Below are positions 29,430 to 39,538 of a stretch of DNA of 64,000 nt, in pieces. The notes under the pieces were generated by a model, which saw nothing but the letters and a program-made list of their open reading frames with translations, ran no database searches and was not told the origin of the DNA. Origin of the DNA: Acanthosepion lycidas (lineage: Eukaryota > Mollusca > Cephalopoda > Sepiida > Sepiidae); NCBI GenBank assembly GCA_963932145.1, contig OZ010616.1:54907211-54971210 (forward strand). The letters are read 5' to 3'. The position numbers and the translations under genes are program-made. Numbering within the stretch: position 1 is the stretch's first letter; every line of letters begins with the position of its first letter.

Positions 29430-30268
29430 ATGATTAAAATATGTGAATCAACTGTAAGTAAATCTTCACTTTTTTTTTTTTTTTTTTTTTTTTTTATTGT
29501 CAACATAAAATGAGTAAATTTAATAAGTAATGAAAAAGTGTAAACAAATAACTTTCAATCATCTAGGTTTGTCTATTATAGATAGCTTTTAGAATTTTTT
29601 TTTTTTTTTTTAAAGAGCTGTCAAAATTATTGGTCTCAGTATTTATAAAAATATGAATGAACACAGAAGAAGCAAAATGTAATCAAATGTTTAGGCAGAA
29701 GGAAATTAGACAACAGAAGTGTATGAGAAGTCAGATACAAAGTAATCCACTTTTGAAAAAAATAAAAAAAAGATAGAAAGTAGTTGAGTATTTTCATTAC
29801 AATTTCTTAATTTTATTGAAAAAACATTTAATGCCAAAATCAATAACACAGGATTGGATGATTTATTTACATATTCAATATACTTAGATATCATTGGTCA
29901 AATACTTCTATTTTTTTTTTTTACCTATCCTAAAAGTAACTCAAATTTATATTCTTATACAGGGTGCTCCACAAAAGCAGGAAATTTTACATTTAGTATA
30001 TGATGAAAAAAAAAAAAAAAAAAAAAAAAATATTTTACTACTAGCTTAATAGCTGACCTATTGGGTGGCATTTAAACTAGCTTCTGCTTTGGCTTGTTCA
30101 GTCCCTAAGTCTTTGCATATTCTCAGCATTGGAAGGCTCTCCTGGCTGCCGTTTGATCTGGGTTTTCATTTGCATGGGACTTTCCTCACTGCAGCCTTGG
30201 CTCTTTTGATTGCAATCTGGTCCTCTGTTGGCGGAGATTTCATTTTGCAGGGCATAATGCTGCCGTAT
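29430..30268. other. unassigned region
   Basis: AT-rich to 30050 with T and A runs of 20-28 bases. 30060-30268 is less AT-rich and carries an 85-codon frame without recognisable motifs; it may belong to an unknown element into which the LTR element at 30269 inserted. Confidence 0.4.
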
Positions 30269-30522
30269 TGTTATGGAGTGATTTCACAGTGGAGCCTTGT
30301 ATTTGTACTAAGTCAGTTCTAAAATAGGTTCGACATACAAAACGTTAGGACCTTGATATAATAGGTAATGACGCAGAGAAATCTAGTTGTGGTCGCTGAT
30401 ACTTTAGTATTCGACTAACAGTCGTCTGACTCACTAAGCGACCCCTCGTTACTCTTACTACTCCTACTTATTATAGGTGGGAGAGTCTATTAACTATAGA
30501 ATAGGTGTGTTCCACTATAACA
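30269..30522 (-). repeat. 3' LTR of deleted Gypsy (254 bp)
   Basis: Bounded by TGTTATGGAG and CCACTATAACA. It matches 33138-33340 but is longer by small internal segments. Confidence 0.9.
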
Positions 30523-30680
30523 TCCCCCGCTAAAACTACTCCTACGGAGTAAAGTTCTTTCTTTTTCCTTTTTTTACAGGAAATATGAATGAAAAAAAAA
30601 AAAAAACAATTTTTTTTTTTTTTTTTTTTTTTTTTAGCAACATCATAGCACATCTACGTTTTTGATCCACTTTTAAATGA

Positions 30681-30926
30681 TCAATTGCCTTTCTTTTTTC
30701 TCCTGGATCGGCGTACCTCAGGTAAAATTGTTGCAGGCATTGTTAGATTAAACGTATTGAAAATCCCCTCCATCGGCGTTTCTTCCGTAGGGCCGCTGTC
30801 ACCCACGTCTGAAAAACGTCGTCTGATCTGGTTACTGCACGTGAATTTTTCGCCTTTCACCAAGTACATCATATAGCCAATCCGCTTTTCTATTTTTTGG
30901 TACCTCAATAATGTTATCAGAAACAA
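30681..30926 (-). pseudogene. integrase C-terminal tail (deleted Gypsy)
   Basis: An 81-residue frame with MMYLVKGEKFTCSNQIRRR and a tail with EETPMEGIF, which corresponds to the post-catalytic end of K02A2.6-like integrases (a YxV-x-W-x-RHxNQxR-type block). The catalytic core that should precede it is absent. Confidence 0.65.
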
Positions 30927-31043
30927 CCTTCCGCTTTGAGCTTCTTAAGGATGGAGTCACAGTTTCTGTAGGTTCTTGTCGTTCTATTTGTTCAGCCTCG
31001 TGCTTTACTTAACGTTTTCGGTGCCGACTTCAGTTGACTTACA

Positions 31044-31313
31044 TCATTTAATAATACTGCATGTCCTTGGCTGTGGGTAACTACCCCCCCCGTTTTTCTC
31101 TGTGTCGGCTTCATCTTTACTTTCTGGAGCTTGTTTTTCACATATCGGTGTTACCCATTCAACTTTTTTTTTAAATACAGTTTTCTCTAATCTGTCCAAT
31201 TCTTTATCTATCTGTTCAATTAAAGCAAACAGCACATTCCTTTTGTTTTTGAATACCGCCTGAGCGTTTTCTTTTGGCTGTAATTTTGCCTCCATCTTGG
31301 TACACGTTCCCAA
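31044..31313 (-). pseudogene. RT N-terminal fragment (deleted Gypsy)
   Basis: An 89-residue frame containing QAVFKNKRNVLFAL...IDKELDRLEK, then EWVTPI. This is the conserved approach to the RT core (KxRPVPxA-x-x-x-VxxELDRL ... S-x-W-A-x-P). The sequence then turns into unrelated residues, marking the deletion junction. Confidence 0.65.
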
Positions 31314-31321
31314 ACCTGGAG

Positions 31322-31353
<32 letters not shown>

Positions 31354-31598
31354 AGTAGGAAATGTTTCCTTAAGTTTCCTTACTAATTTTTGGGCTTCTG
31401 AGTTTAAACTTTCAACCTTGTAACAGAGAATTTATCGGTAGATCCCATAATTGAAATTCTGTTATCCAATTCGTACCAAGTAAGTTCGTGGTATTTTCTA
31501 TAACAAATAGTTTAGCTTTTCACGTTTTTAATTTAACGTGACGTTTGTAACATTCTCCAATAAATTGTATTTTTTCTCCTGTCACTGACCTCGCGATT

Positions 31599-31817
31599 TT
31601 ATTTGTCTTCATTAAAAGTTGGTTTCCCAAACTTCTTCCACGTATGCAAATTTATGATAGATAGGTCGGAACCAGTGTCGAGATGCATTTTAATTTTTTT
31701 ATTACTTATTTCGACGGTAACAAATTTTCTGGTTATTCCATCTTTTACCTCGTTGGACTTTAATTTTATTTTATTGTCTTTAGTTTTTGACCTGCAGTGC
31801 GAGCTTTTATGACCCAC
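31599..31817 (-). pseudogene. aspartic protease (deleted Gypsy)
   Basis: A 72-residue frame: a Cys-His remnant at the start (GHKSSHCRSK, the end of a zinc knuckle), then KKIKMHLDTGSDLSIINLHTW. The catalytic Asp-Thr-Gly is intact. The C-terminal half of the protease is out of frame downstream. Confidence 0.8.
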
Positions 31818-32279
31818 TCTTACAGTTGAAATTTTTTATTCCTAAAATTGCAATATCTGTACCAGTGAAGTTGACCGCAAGCAAAACATGGCTTCGGGAG
31901 TTTTTCTATTTTTCTCTGGTATTTCACTTTTCGTTTGATAATTTTAGAATTCTTTTTGGTAGGCCGACTCTTTTGTAGCGTATTTTCCTTACATGCGAAA
32001 CGCCAGACGTTCTATCTTTTTCGAATCTTTCTTTACGCTAACATATCTTGTGCAGTCTTCTGCCAACTTATGTATCGAAATCCTTGGTTCGTTTTCTAAT
32101 TTTGATAGCACTAATTTTATCAACTGCGCCTCTTTCCGATACCAGCCCCTGAACAAACACTAAGCACTTAAAATTGTCAGCGCTTAACTGCCAGCATGAA
32201 TTCTTCACAATGCTTATTCACATTGGCTGCGTACGTTATATAGTCTTGTTCGTCATCTTTCAGATTCAAACATTTCCAC

Positions 32280-32790
32280 CTCTTGTGAAACAAAGATGTC
32301 TTTACTAAATAATTTACTTAATATATTTACCGCCTCGGTTAATGTCAATTCGTTAGTTTTTTCTTCAGTAAAATGTAGTTTACCAATTTGCTATGCTCAG
32401 CAATTCCTAATTTGCTTAAAAGAAGCCTAACCTTTCCTTCAGACCACGAGTGGCAGTCCTCGTTATACACGTCCGTATATTTTTTATAATACTCCTCAAA
32501 AGTTATCTTTATCTGGACTACGTGAATATTTGAACTGAATTCCATATTGTATTCTCTGGGAAAAAATCATTTTGTAGATTTTTCTCTTTCCGCTTCTCAG
32601 TTATTTCCTGAATTTTGTTTTGAGACTCCCTATGCATCTGTTCCATTTCTTGTTGAAATTGCATCTGTCTATTAGAAGTTTCCTCCTGTAGCTGCATGTG
32701 GAATGTCTTCTATTGCTCTAATATTGTCATCTGTTGTTCCAACTGAAACTTAAATTCTTGGAATATATTTTTGCATTCCTCCATCTTCGC
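32280..32790 (-). pseudogene. Gag (deleted Gypsy)
   Basis: Begins at about 32786 with a Gln/Met-rich coiled-coil-like region (FQEFKFQLEQQMTILEQ, MQFQQEMEQMHRE), the usual N-terminus of Mag/K02A2.6-type Gag. The frame 32345-32545 continues with ITFEEYYKKYTDVY and KVRLLLSKLGIAEHSKLVNYIL, the conserved gag core. Stops lie between the two parts. A more diverged homologue on the plus strand is at 46470-47700. Confidence 0.75.
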
Positions 32791-33115
32791 AAAAATTTAC
32801 ACAATGCCGAAATACTGTAGGGGTGGGGGGGTTATACGAATTTGCAATTCGTGACCTACTTCAGCAAACTGTCTTATCGAGAAGAAAAAAAAAAAAACTT
32901 TTCTCACTTGAGAAAACGACAGATTTTTTTCGTCAGTAAGTTGATGTTTTGTCTTACGAAAAACTTTGCAAAGTTTTTTTTTTTAAGCGTAAATCCGAGA
33001 TGTTGTCGCCGAAATTGTGACGCGCAAGTTTTTTTTCTCCCGTATGAATCCGAATCCCTTCGCCAAATTATACTGTGGCGAACAAAGTTTTTTTTTCCTC
33101 TTCCACCGTATGAAT

Positions 33116-33133
33116 TCGAATTCCTTGTTGCCA
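33116..33133 (-). promoter_or_regulatory. tRNA-Ser-like primer-binding site
   Basis: Four bases inside the 5' LTR the minus strand reads TGGCAACAAGGAATTCG, which resembles the complement of a tRNA-Ser 3' end (TGGCGACGAGG) with two mismatches. Two further degenerate versions of this segment follow downstream, near 33065 and 33010, each with GGATTCGGATT-like sequence. Confidence 0.6.
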
Positions 33134-33137
33134 AATT

Positions 33138-33340
33138 TGTTATGGAGTGGTTTCACAGTAGTGGCTTGTATTTGTACTAAGTCGGTCCTAAAATAGGTTC
33201 GACGTACAAAACGTTAGGAACTTGATATAGGTCGTTGATACGTTAGTATTCGACTAACGGTCGTCCGATAGTTACTTTTACTACTACTTATAGGTGGGAA
33301 GAGTCTATTAACTATAGAATAGGTGTGTTTCACTATAACA
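33138..33340 (-). repeat. 5' LTR of deleted Gypsy (203 bp)
   Basis: TGTTATGGAG...CACTATAACA. It lacks several short internal segments present in the other LTR. Confidence 0.9.
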
Positions 33341-33730
33341 CGTAGGCAATAGGCAACAATAAACTACAGAGGAACTCAAAATTGATTGCTGCATTTAAGT
33401 ATTGCATTAATATTTAAGCTTACATTTTAAAAGTTCAATGATAATTTTTCTTTTCTGACACTTAATTCAAAGACAATTTGATGTACATAGGTCCTTACTT
33501 TTTGTAGAAAAGATAGAATATATAGAAAATTTTTTATTTCATGGGCGACTCACGCTGGAATTTAATTATTCCCAAATTTATTTCCAAGTTATAAAAATTG
33601 GAATACAAAAAATTCGTCACAATGTCACAGGAACCAAAATATATTCAAAATCAATCACACTAATGAAAACTTGGGAATCCAAATTTTCTGTAACACAAGC
33701 TGTTGAAAGTTTGACACATTTATTATATAG
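33341..33730. other. AT-rich unassigned spacer
   Basis: No gene, RNA or repeat recognised between the deleted Gypsy and the first dispersed-repeat copy of the next cluster. Confidence 0.5.
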
Positions 33731-35492
33731 TTTGGTTTGTAGCATAATCAACCTCAATGGGTTATTTAGTGCCAACAAGATTTTTATTGCTGGTAATATT
33801 TTTTCATATGTATTGGTAAGTTTTTTTTTTTTTTTTTTTCAAAAAATCTGTAATATTTTTTCTTAAAGTGCATTGCTTGTAATTTTTTTTTTCAGAAAGT
33901 ATAGCTGGTAATAATTTTTTTTCTTGGGGTTTAACTATTAACCCATAGCTTGGACCCCAGGTCAGGGTGGACCTGGGAACACCAGCAATTAAGTGGTTCA
34001 AAACCTCCTGATCAGAGGCCTTGCTGTTGGACAGTTTATTGTCGGTGACAATCATCTTTGAAAGACTCCCAGATCATTTGATTTGAATAAATGTTTCAGT
34101 TCAAATAGCTTTGACTTTTCTAAAAATACTCTTTGGTAGTCATCAATATTTTATATTAGAATTTATTTGTATAAATTTAAGTACAAAAATCTGTTTGAAC
34201 GAATTGTTGTTTTGCGGTATATCAACCACAATCGGTTATTTAATGTCAAAGTTGACAAGATCTCTGGTAATTTTTTAAAAAGTATTTATGGTATTAAAAT
34301 CTATTTTTAATCTTTCATAATGTTCTGAGTCAGGTTGTGGGGGTCAACTATTTCCCCATAGTTGGGACACTAACAGTTGCTACCACCCCGGGTCAGGGGG
34401 GACCTGGGAATACCAGCAATCAAGAGGTGGTTCCACGATCCACAAAACTTCCTGATCAGAGGCCTTGTGTTGCATATAGTTCATCGTAAACAAAAAAATA
34501 AAAAAGAGAAAGAAAAAAAAAAAAAAAAAGAAAAAGAAAAAAAACAAAAAAGAAACAAAAACAAAAAAAGAAAAGAGAAACAAAAAGGAAAAAAAACAAA
34601 ACAAAGAAAACAAAAAGAAAAAAAAAATGAGAAGAGAATTTTATTCAAGATTTTATCTTTTTTTTGTGGATGGATACCAGGTTGGAGGAATCAAAGTGAC
34701 ACGCTGTATAATATGGTGATAAAATAAAAAGTCCTTGTTGGTTGGTTATTTTCTTTGGTTATTTTCTTTTACGATATATCAACCACAATGGGTTATTTAA
34801 TGCCGACAAAAAATATTTTTAGTAATATTTTTTCCTTCAAAATTTATAGTTGGTAATTGTTTTTTTTTTTATTTAAAAAACAAAAACAAAGTATTTCTGG
34901 TATTAAAATCTGTTTTTACACTTTCATATTGTTTTTACCCCAGTTTTAGGATTAACTATGTCTATAGCTGGGATCCTAAGAGGTGCTACCACACCAGGTC
35001 AGGGTGGACCTGGGAACACCAGCAACCAAGAGGTGGTTCCACGCTCCTCAAAACCTCCTGATCAGAGGCCTTGCTGTTGGACGTAGTTTATCGTCAAACC
35101 CAGGACGGAACAAGTCCTGGTTTGTGATTATAAGTTAGGTTTGGTTTGTTGTGTTTTACGGCATATCAACCTCGATGTGTTATTTAATGTCGACAAAGTT
35201 TTTATCTCTGGTAATAAGTTTTTTCTTCAAATATTTATTGCTGATAAATATTTTTTATTTTTTTTATTTTTACACAAAGTATTTCTGGTATTAAAATCTA
35301 TTTTCACACTTTCCTAGCGTTTTTACCCCAGTTTCAGGATTAAGTATTTGTCCATAGCTGGGAAAATAACAGGTGCTACCACCCCGGGTCAGGGGCTGGG
35401 AACACCAGTAATTAATAGGTGGTTCCACCCTCCTCAAAACCTCCTGATCAGAGGCCTTGCTGTTGAATGTAGTTTATAGTCTTACCCAGGAC
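33731..35492 (+). repeat. cluster of four dispersed-repeat copies (family reference description)
   Basis: Copies at 33731-34045, 34205-34490, 34755-35106 and 35138-35492, all in the same orientation. Common structure: TTTGGTTTGTTTTACGGCATATC; CAACCTCAATGGGTTATTTAATGCC (which can fold: GGCAT/ATGCC and AACC/GGTT); a variable number of ~30-base units ending GCTGGTAATATT; AAAGTATTTCTGGTATTAAAA; ACTTTCATAGTGTTTTGACC; TATTTGCCCATAGCTGGGACC; a GC-rich core CCCGGGTCAGGGTGG; AACACCAGCAATTAAGAGG; CTCCTGATCAGAGGCCTTGC; and an end CATACCCAGGAC. There are no terminal inverted repeats, no clear target duplication, no A-tail and no open frame common to copies. It resembles no family I can name. Confidence 0.88.
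34484..34645. repeat. A-rich purine tract
   Basis: About 140 bases of A with scattered G and C (AAAAAGAGAAAG type). It reads as a Lys-rich frame on the plus strand and a Phe-rich one on the minus strand; both are artefacts of composition. It begins at the 3' edge of a dispersed-repeat copy. Confidence 0.85.
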
Positions 35493-35826
35493 GTAACTAT
35501 TGTTAGTACAAAATCAGTAAAAGCAGAAACGACACAAAGTGTAACCAGGTAGCAGAGTTCGATGCCTGTAAAAATACGTGGCAGCAGGTTAATTGTTAAT
35601 GGTTTATAGATGAAACAGCAGGATAATATAACAATATCAGCTAATGTGTCTGCCAGAAACCTGGAGCTGGTACGTTAATATCTCCATGATAATATCCGAC
35701 ATATTTGAAAATACGTTCATAAGAAATCATGGTGTAGAATTATCTGAAATGGTTTATCTTTAAAAATCAAATGAAACCATTCAAAATTGGGAATTGATAC
35801 AAAGACACCTGGGAGGTGTATATAGA

Positions 35827-36612
35827 AAATACCGACACCTTACTTAAGGGGACCAATTGGCAGGTTTCAGAAGTTTTCCAGTTAAAAGTAGTGGGCAAGG
35901 ATATGACCTTCCTTAACGATTTTTCTACAACTTGGTACTTACGTTCAAATAGCCTTGGTAAAAGGTATGAATTCTTCTCCCCATCCCAGATACGGGTAGT
36001 GATTTTCCAAGGGTAGCTTGGATGTGGCACAAGGCCGAGAGTATGGGGCAACTAGTGATGATCGAACTCGCTATTCAGTCGTAACTATTCTAGCGAGACA
36101 AACGCTGACAATTTCACCGTCTCGAGGTGCCACCCCACATACGGGTAAATAGTATGATAGACTCCTTATAGACTTTAGTGGTAAACAGACTAGAAGGACA
36201 ACGAAATTCAAAACCAGAGTATTCAGTGACTGAGGAGGTCAAGTGGAACACCGGCAGCACAAAAACAAATGCTGTTAAAAATCCTATGGACACAGGGTCA
36301 ATGGTACCCACCACAGGTTACATAGTCTCATCAATCCGCAATCGGCCAAACGTGGTGAGTAGGGATACACCCATGAAGACATGTTCAATCAGGTTGCTAT
36401 TTTTCTAACAGGTATAAGACCTTGATTTGAACTTTGGAAATTATAAACACAAAAAGAAACGTTTTTAAACATTTCAGTCAGTAGCGAAGCCATTTAACAG
36501 ATTCATGGTAGGAATGAATAACTTCTTACATATGAGCAAATTTTGGGTGGGGGATTAGGAAATGCCAAAAATCAAAGACATCATATTTGAAAAACTGTAG
36601 AAGTATTTGAAT
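35827..36612. repeat. block X, copy 1 (unclassified repeat)
   Basis: Paralogous to 61083-61703 and 63204-63850. Shared landmarks: CGACACCTTACTTAAGG, TAGTGGGCAAGGAT, AGATACGGGTA, GACAACGAAATTCAAAACC, GTAGGGATACACCCAT, TTCAGTCAGTAGCGAAGCC, ACCACTTCTTACATATGA. No open frame is conserved between copies. Its left flank (35493-35826) is unassigned. Confidence 0.8.
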
Positions 36613-38233
36613 TCCATTCAATTCCAATAGAAAGATTTTATTACTCAAGGAATTTGTGGTATATGTCTCAGCAAAGTGATTTTGCCATTAATCACAAACA
36701 TTACTATATAAAACTTTGTATAAATTGTTAAATGATATGAAGATATAGAGAAATTTTGACAACGGAAATAGACATTAAATTAAGATTTCAAACTAATTCC
36801 CAACGTAACTGACTTCATAGTCAGATGAAAATAGAGACCAAGTATGGAAGACCAATAGTAACAAAACATCAATAAAAGTAACCCGATTGAAACTGAAGAG
36901 GTTAAGGAGGTCGAATTGGAAAGGATAAATAATTACTGTTCATATGTATATGGCAGAGAAAGGCAGGAAACCATTTATCCCTGCACAAGAAATTTAATGT
37001 GAATTATACAACTGTTGGGAAACAACAATTTTTACGAATAATGTAAAAGTTTCACAGATGGTCAAAGTAAAAGTTTCACAGATGGTCAAAGTAAAAGTTT
37101 CACAGATGGTCAAAGTAAAAGTTTCACAGATGGTCAAAGTAAAAGTTTCACAGATGGTCAAAGTAAAAGTTTCACAGATGGTCAAAGTAAAAGTTTCACA
37201 GATGGTCAAAGTAAAAGTTTCACAGATGGTCAAAGTAAAAGTTTCACAGATGGTCAAAGTAAAAGTTTCACAGATGGTCAAAGTAAAAGTTTCACAGATG
37301 GTCAAAGTAAAAGTTTCACAGATGGTCAAAGTAAAAGTTTCACAGATGGTCAAAGTAAAAGTTTCACAGATGGTCAAAGTAAAAGTTTCACAGATGGTCA
37401 AAGTAAAAGTTTCACAGATGGTCAAAGTAAAAGTTTCACAGATGGTCAAAGTAAAAGTTTCACAGATGGTCAAAGTAAAAGTTTCACAGATGGTCAAAGT
37501 AAAAGTTTCACAGATGGTCAAAGTAAAAGTTTCACAGATGGTCAAAGTAAAAGTTTCACAGATGGTCAAAGTAAAAGTTTCACAGATGGTCAAAGTAAAA
37601 GTTTCACAGATGGTCAAAGTAAAAGTTTCACAGATGGTCAAAGTAAAAGTTTCACAGATGGTCAAAGTAAAAGTTTCACAGATGGTCAAAGTAAAAGTTT
37701 CACAGATGGTCAAAGTAAAAGTTTCACAGATGGTCAAAGTAAAAGTTTCACAGATGGTCAAAGTAAAAGTTTCACAGATGGTCAAAGTAAAAGTTTCACA
37801 GATGGTCAAAGTAAAAGTTTCACAGATGGTCAAAGTAAAAGTTTCACAGATGGTCAAAGTAAAAGTTTCACAGATGGTCAAAGTAAAAGTTTCACAGATG
37901 GTCAAAGTAAAAGTTTCACAGATGGTCAAAGTAAAAGTTTCACAGATGGTCAAAGTAAAAGTTTCACAGATGGTCAAAGTAAAAGTTTCACAGATGGTCA
38001 AAGTAAAAGTTTCACAGATGGTCAAAGTAAAAGTTTCACAGATGGTCAAAGAAGGTTAAATGAAAATTAAGCAAGATGAGAATAGAAAGGAGACGATAGT
38101 TACTGCCGAAAAATTATCCCTTTAAATGTTTTATTTGCAAAAGACATTAAACAAACTAATCCAAAACCCTGTTAAAAGTTTATTCTGATGCCACTTGTCA
38201 TTAATGTTGTACCATACTTGTTTGGTTTTATAG
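36613..38233. repeat. block Y, copy A (contains the 24-bp array)
   Basis: The non-array parts align closely with 56483-57120, and the outer parts with 54365-54540. Landmarks: TGCCATTAATCAC, CCCAACGTAACTGACTTCATA, AGACCAAGTATGGAAGACC, GGAGACGATAGTTACTGCCG. In copy B and copy C the block leads directly into a dispersed repeat; in copy A that junction is interrupted by an insertion at 38234. Confidence 0.88.
37043..38050. repeat. 24-bp satellite array, 42 identical units
   Basis: The unit GTAAAAGTTTCACAGATGGT + CAAA is repeated 42 times (1008 bp) with no difference visible between units. The period is a multiple of three, and three of the six frames are free of stops, giving long octapeptide-repeat frames on both strands. 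Block Y copy B (56917-56940) has one unit with a single substitution. There are no spacers, so it is not a CRISPR array. Confidence 0.97.
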
Positions 38234-38918
38234 TATAGGATACAAATCCTATACCATTCCAACAAATGACTAAACAAAGTAGATTTGCACACCCGCAAGA
38301 TCGGATGAAAACGACTAAAAACAGATTTCGCAATAAGGTGTGAAATTAATTTTCTGACCAATGAAAGGAGGAGATTTGCTAAACTAAAAAAGATAACGAG
38401 CCAGTGTGAAAAAAGTCAACAATAGAGTTTCAAGTCAATCCCCAGCCAGAAGGGCGCAGAGATCATAGAAGACTGACAGTAAATTCCATCACTGACTCAA
38501 CCCGACACTAAAAGCCGAAAGTGGATTAGGAAAGGACAACAAATTTACAACCGACTCCAAAACAATTCATAAGTACATTTTCCTTTTATTCCTCATCCAC
38601 TCTTTTTCAACTTAAATTGATCACCCCTTTTTCCTTTACACCTATACAAAAACAAAAAGACATTACTCTGCTACTCTGTTGAAAGACAGCGAACACAGAC
38701 ATTTTTGTAAAAGTCACATTTTTGTAAAAGTCACATTTTTGCTTAAACGAACTAAAGCATTAATCTTTTTTACCCTATTCACAAGAAAATAAATATACCA
38801 TGGTCTATTTTCTACAAACGTTCCTTATCGTGTTTCTTGAAATTTGCGTTGTATTTTGTGGGCAGGGTATCCCGTATTAAATTCTCCTTTAATCCGGGTA
38901 CGCTGAACCCTACAATAG
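38234..38918. mobile_element. insertion of ~685 bp of unknown type
   Basis: Comparison with block Y copies B and C shows an uninterrupted junction GTTTTATAG|CATATTAAC there. Here GTTTTATAG is followed by 685 bases ending CTACAATAG before CATATCAAC. ATAG flanks both sides (38230-38233; 38915-38918) and may be a 4-bp target duplication. The insert begins with a small fold-back (GTATAGGAT ... ATCCTATAC, 38233-38254). It has no open frame of note. Confidence 0.65.
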
Positions 38919-39390
38919 CATATCAACATCAATCGGATATTTCATACCGACAATAATTATTTGGAAACAAATTACCAGCAATTTGTATTGCTGGTATTAA
39001 AATCTATTTTAACTTTCATAGTGTCTTATCTTCAGGACGCTCCGAGTTCGTACAGTATGAGGGTTAACTATTTGCCCATAGCTGGGACCCGAACAGGTGC
39101 TACTATCATCGCAACCTCAATCGGATATTTAATACCGACAATAATTATTACCGGTAATATTAAAATTTATTTTAACTTTCATAGCGTCTTATTTTCTTAC
39201 CCAGGATGTTCCTGGTTCTTACATTTTTTTTTAACAGTGTTTTGATCCCAATCTGCCTATAGCTTTTACCACCCACAGGGAGTCAGGATAGACGTAGGAA
39301 CACCAGCAATTAAAAGGTGATTCCACGCTCTTCAAAACCATCTGTTTAGAGGTCTTGCTGCTGAATGTAGTTTCTCGTCATACCCAGGAC
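38919..39390 (+). repeat. two fused dispersed-repeat copies
   Basis: A 5' part (CATATCAACATCAATCGG) through TATTTGCCCATAGCTGGG is cut at ACTATC and restarts with CAACCTCAATCGGATATTT, then runs to TACCCAGGAC. Both carry CGGATATTT in place of GGGTTATTT, a subfamily mark shared with block Y-associated copies. Confidence 0.8.
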
Positions 39391-39538
39391 ACGTACCATA
39401 CTGGACAACTGTGAGTAAAAATGATTGACGGAATGGAACGTAGTGTGTGTTTATCTGTATTGACCCATGGCAAAACTAATTGATTGACAGTAGCCGAAGG
39501 GCAGACAATTTAACGAAATGTGAATGTCTAAATAGTTA

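Larger units (their letters stand above)
30269..33340 (-). mobile_element. internally deleted Ty3/Gypsy (Mag/K02A2.6-like) element
   Basis: A 3072-bp element with LTRs of 254 and 203 bp and flanks CCGTAT / CGTAG, consistent with a 4- to 5-bp target duplication around CGTA. Minus-strand order: primer site, Gln-rich gag, gag core, protease, the first part of RT, then directly the last part of integrase. The RT core, RNase H and integrase core are missing, so it is non-autonomous. All frames also contain stops. Confidence 0.85.

Noticed and set aside
30065-30322. 85-residue hydrophobic frame as a host membrane protein
   Set aside because: No motif, its 3' third lies in the LTR at 30269, and the reading frame ends there; it is more likely accidental.
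34377-34727. 116-residue Lys-rich frame and its Phe-rich antisense frame
   Set aside because: Both are products of an A-rich low-complexity tract at the end of a dispersed-repeat copy.
37043-38050. Possible CRISPR-like array
   Set aside because: Units are contiguous and identical with no spacers, and the DNA is animal nuclear.
36994-38059. Two open frames of more than 330 residues on opposite strands
   Set aside because: They are the 24-bp array translated; openness follows from a stop-free unit with a period divisible by three. The paralogue with one unit has no such frame.
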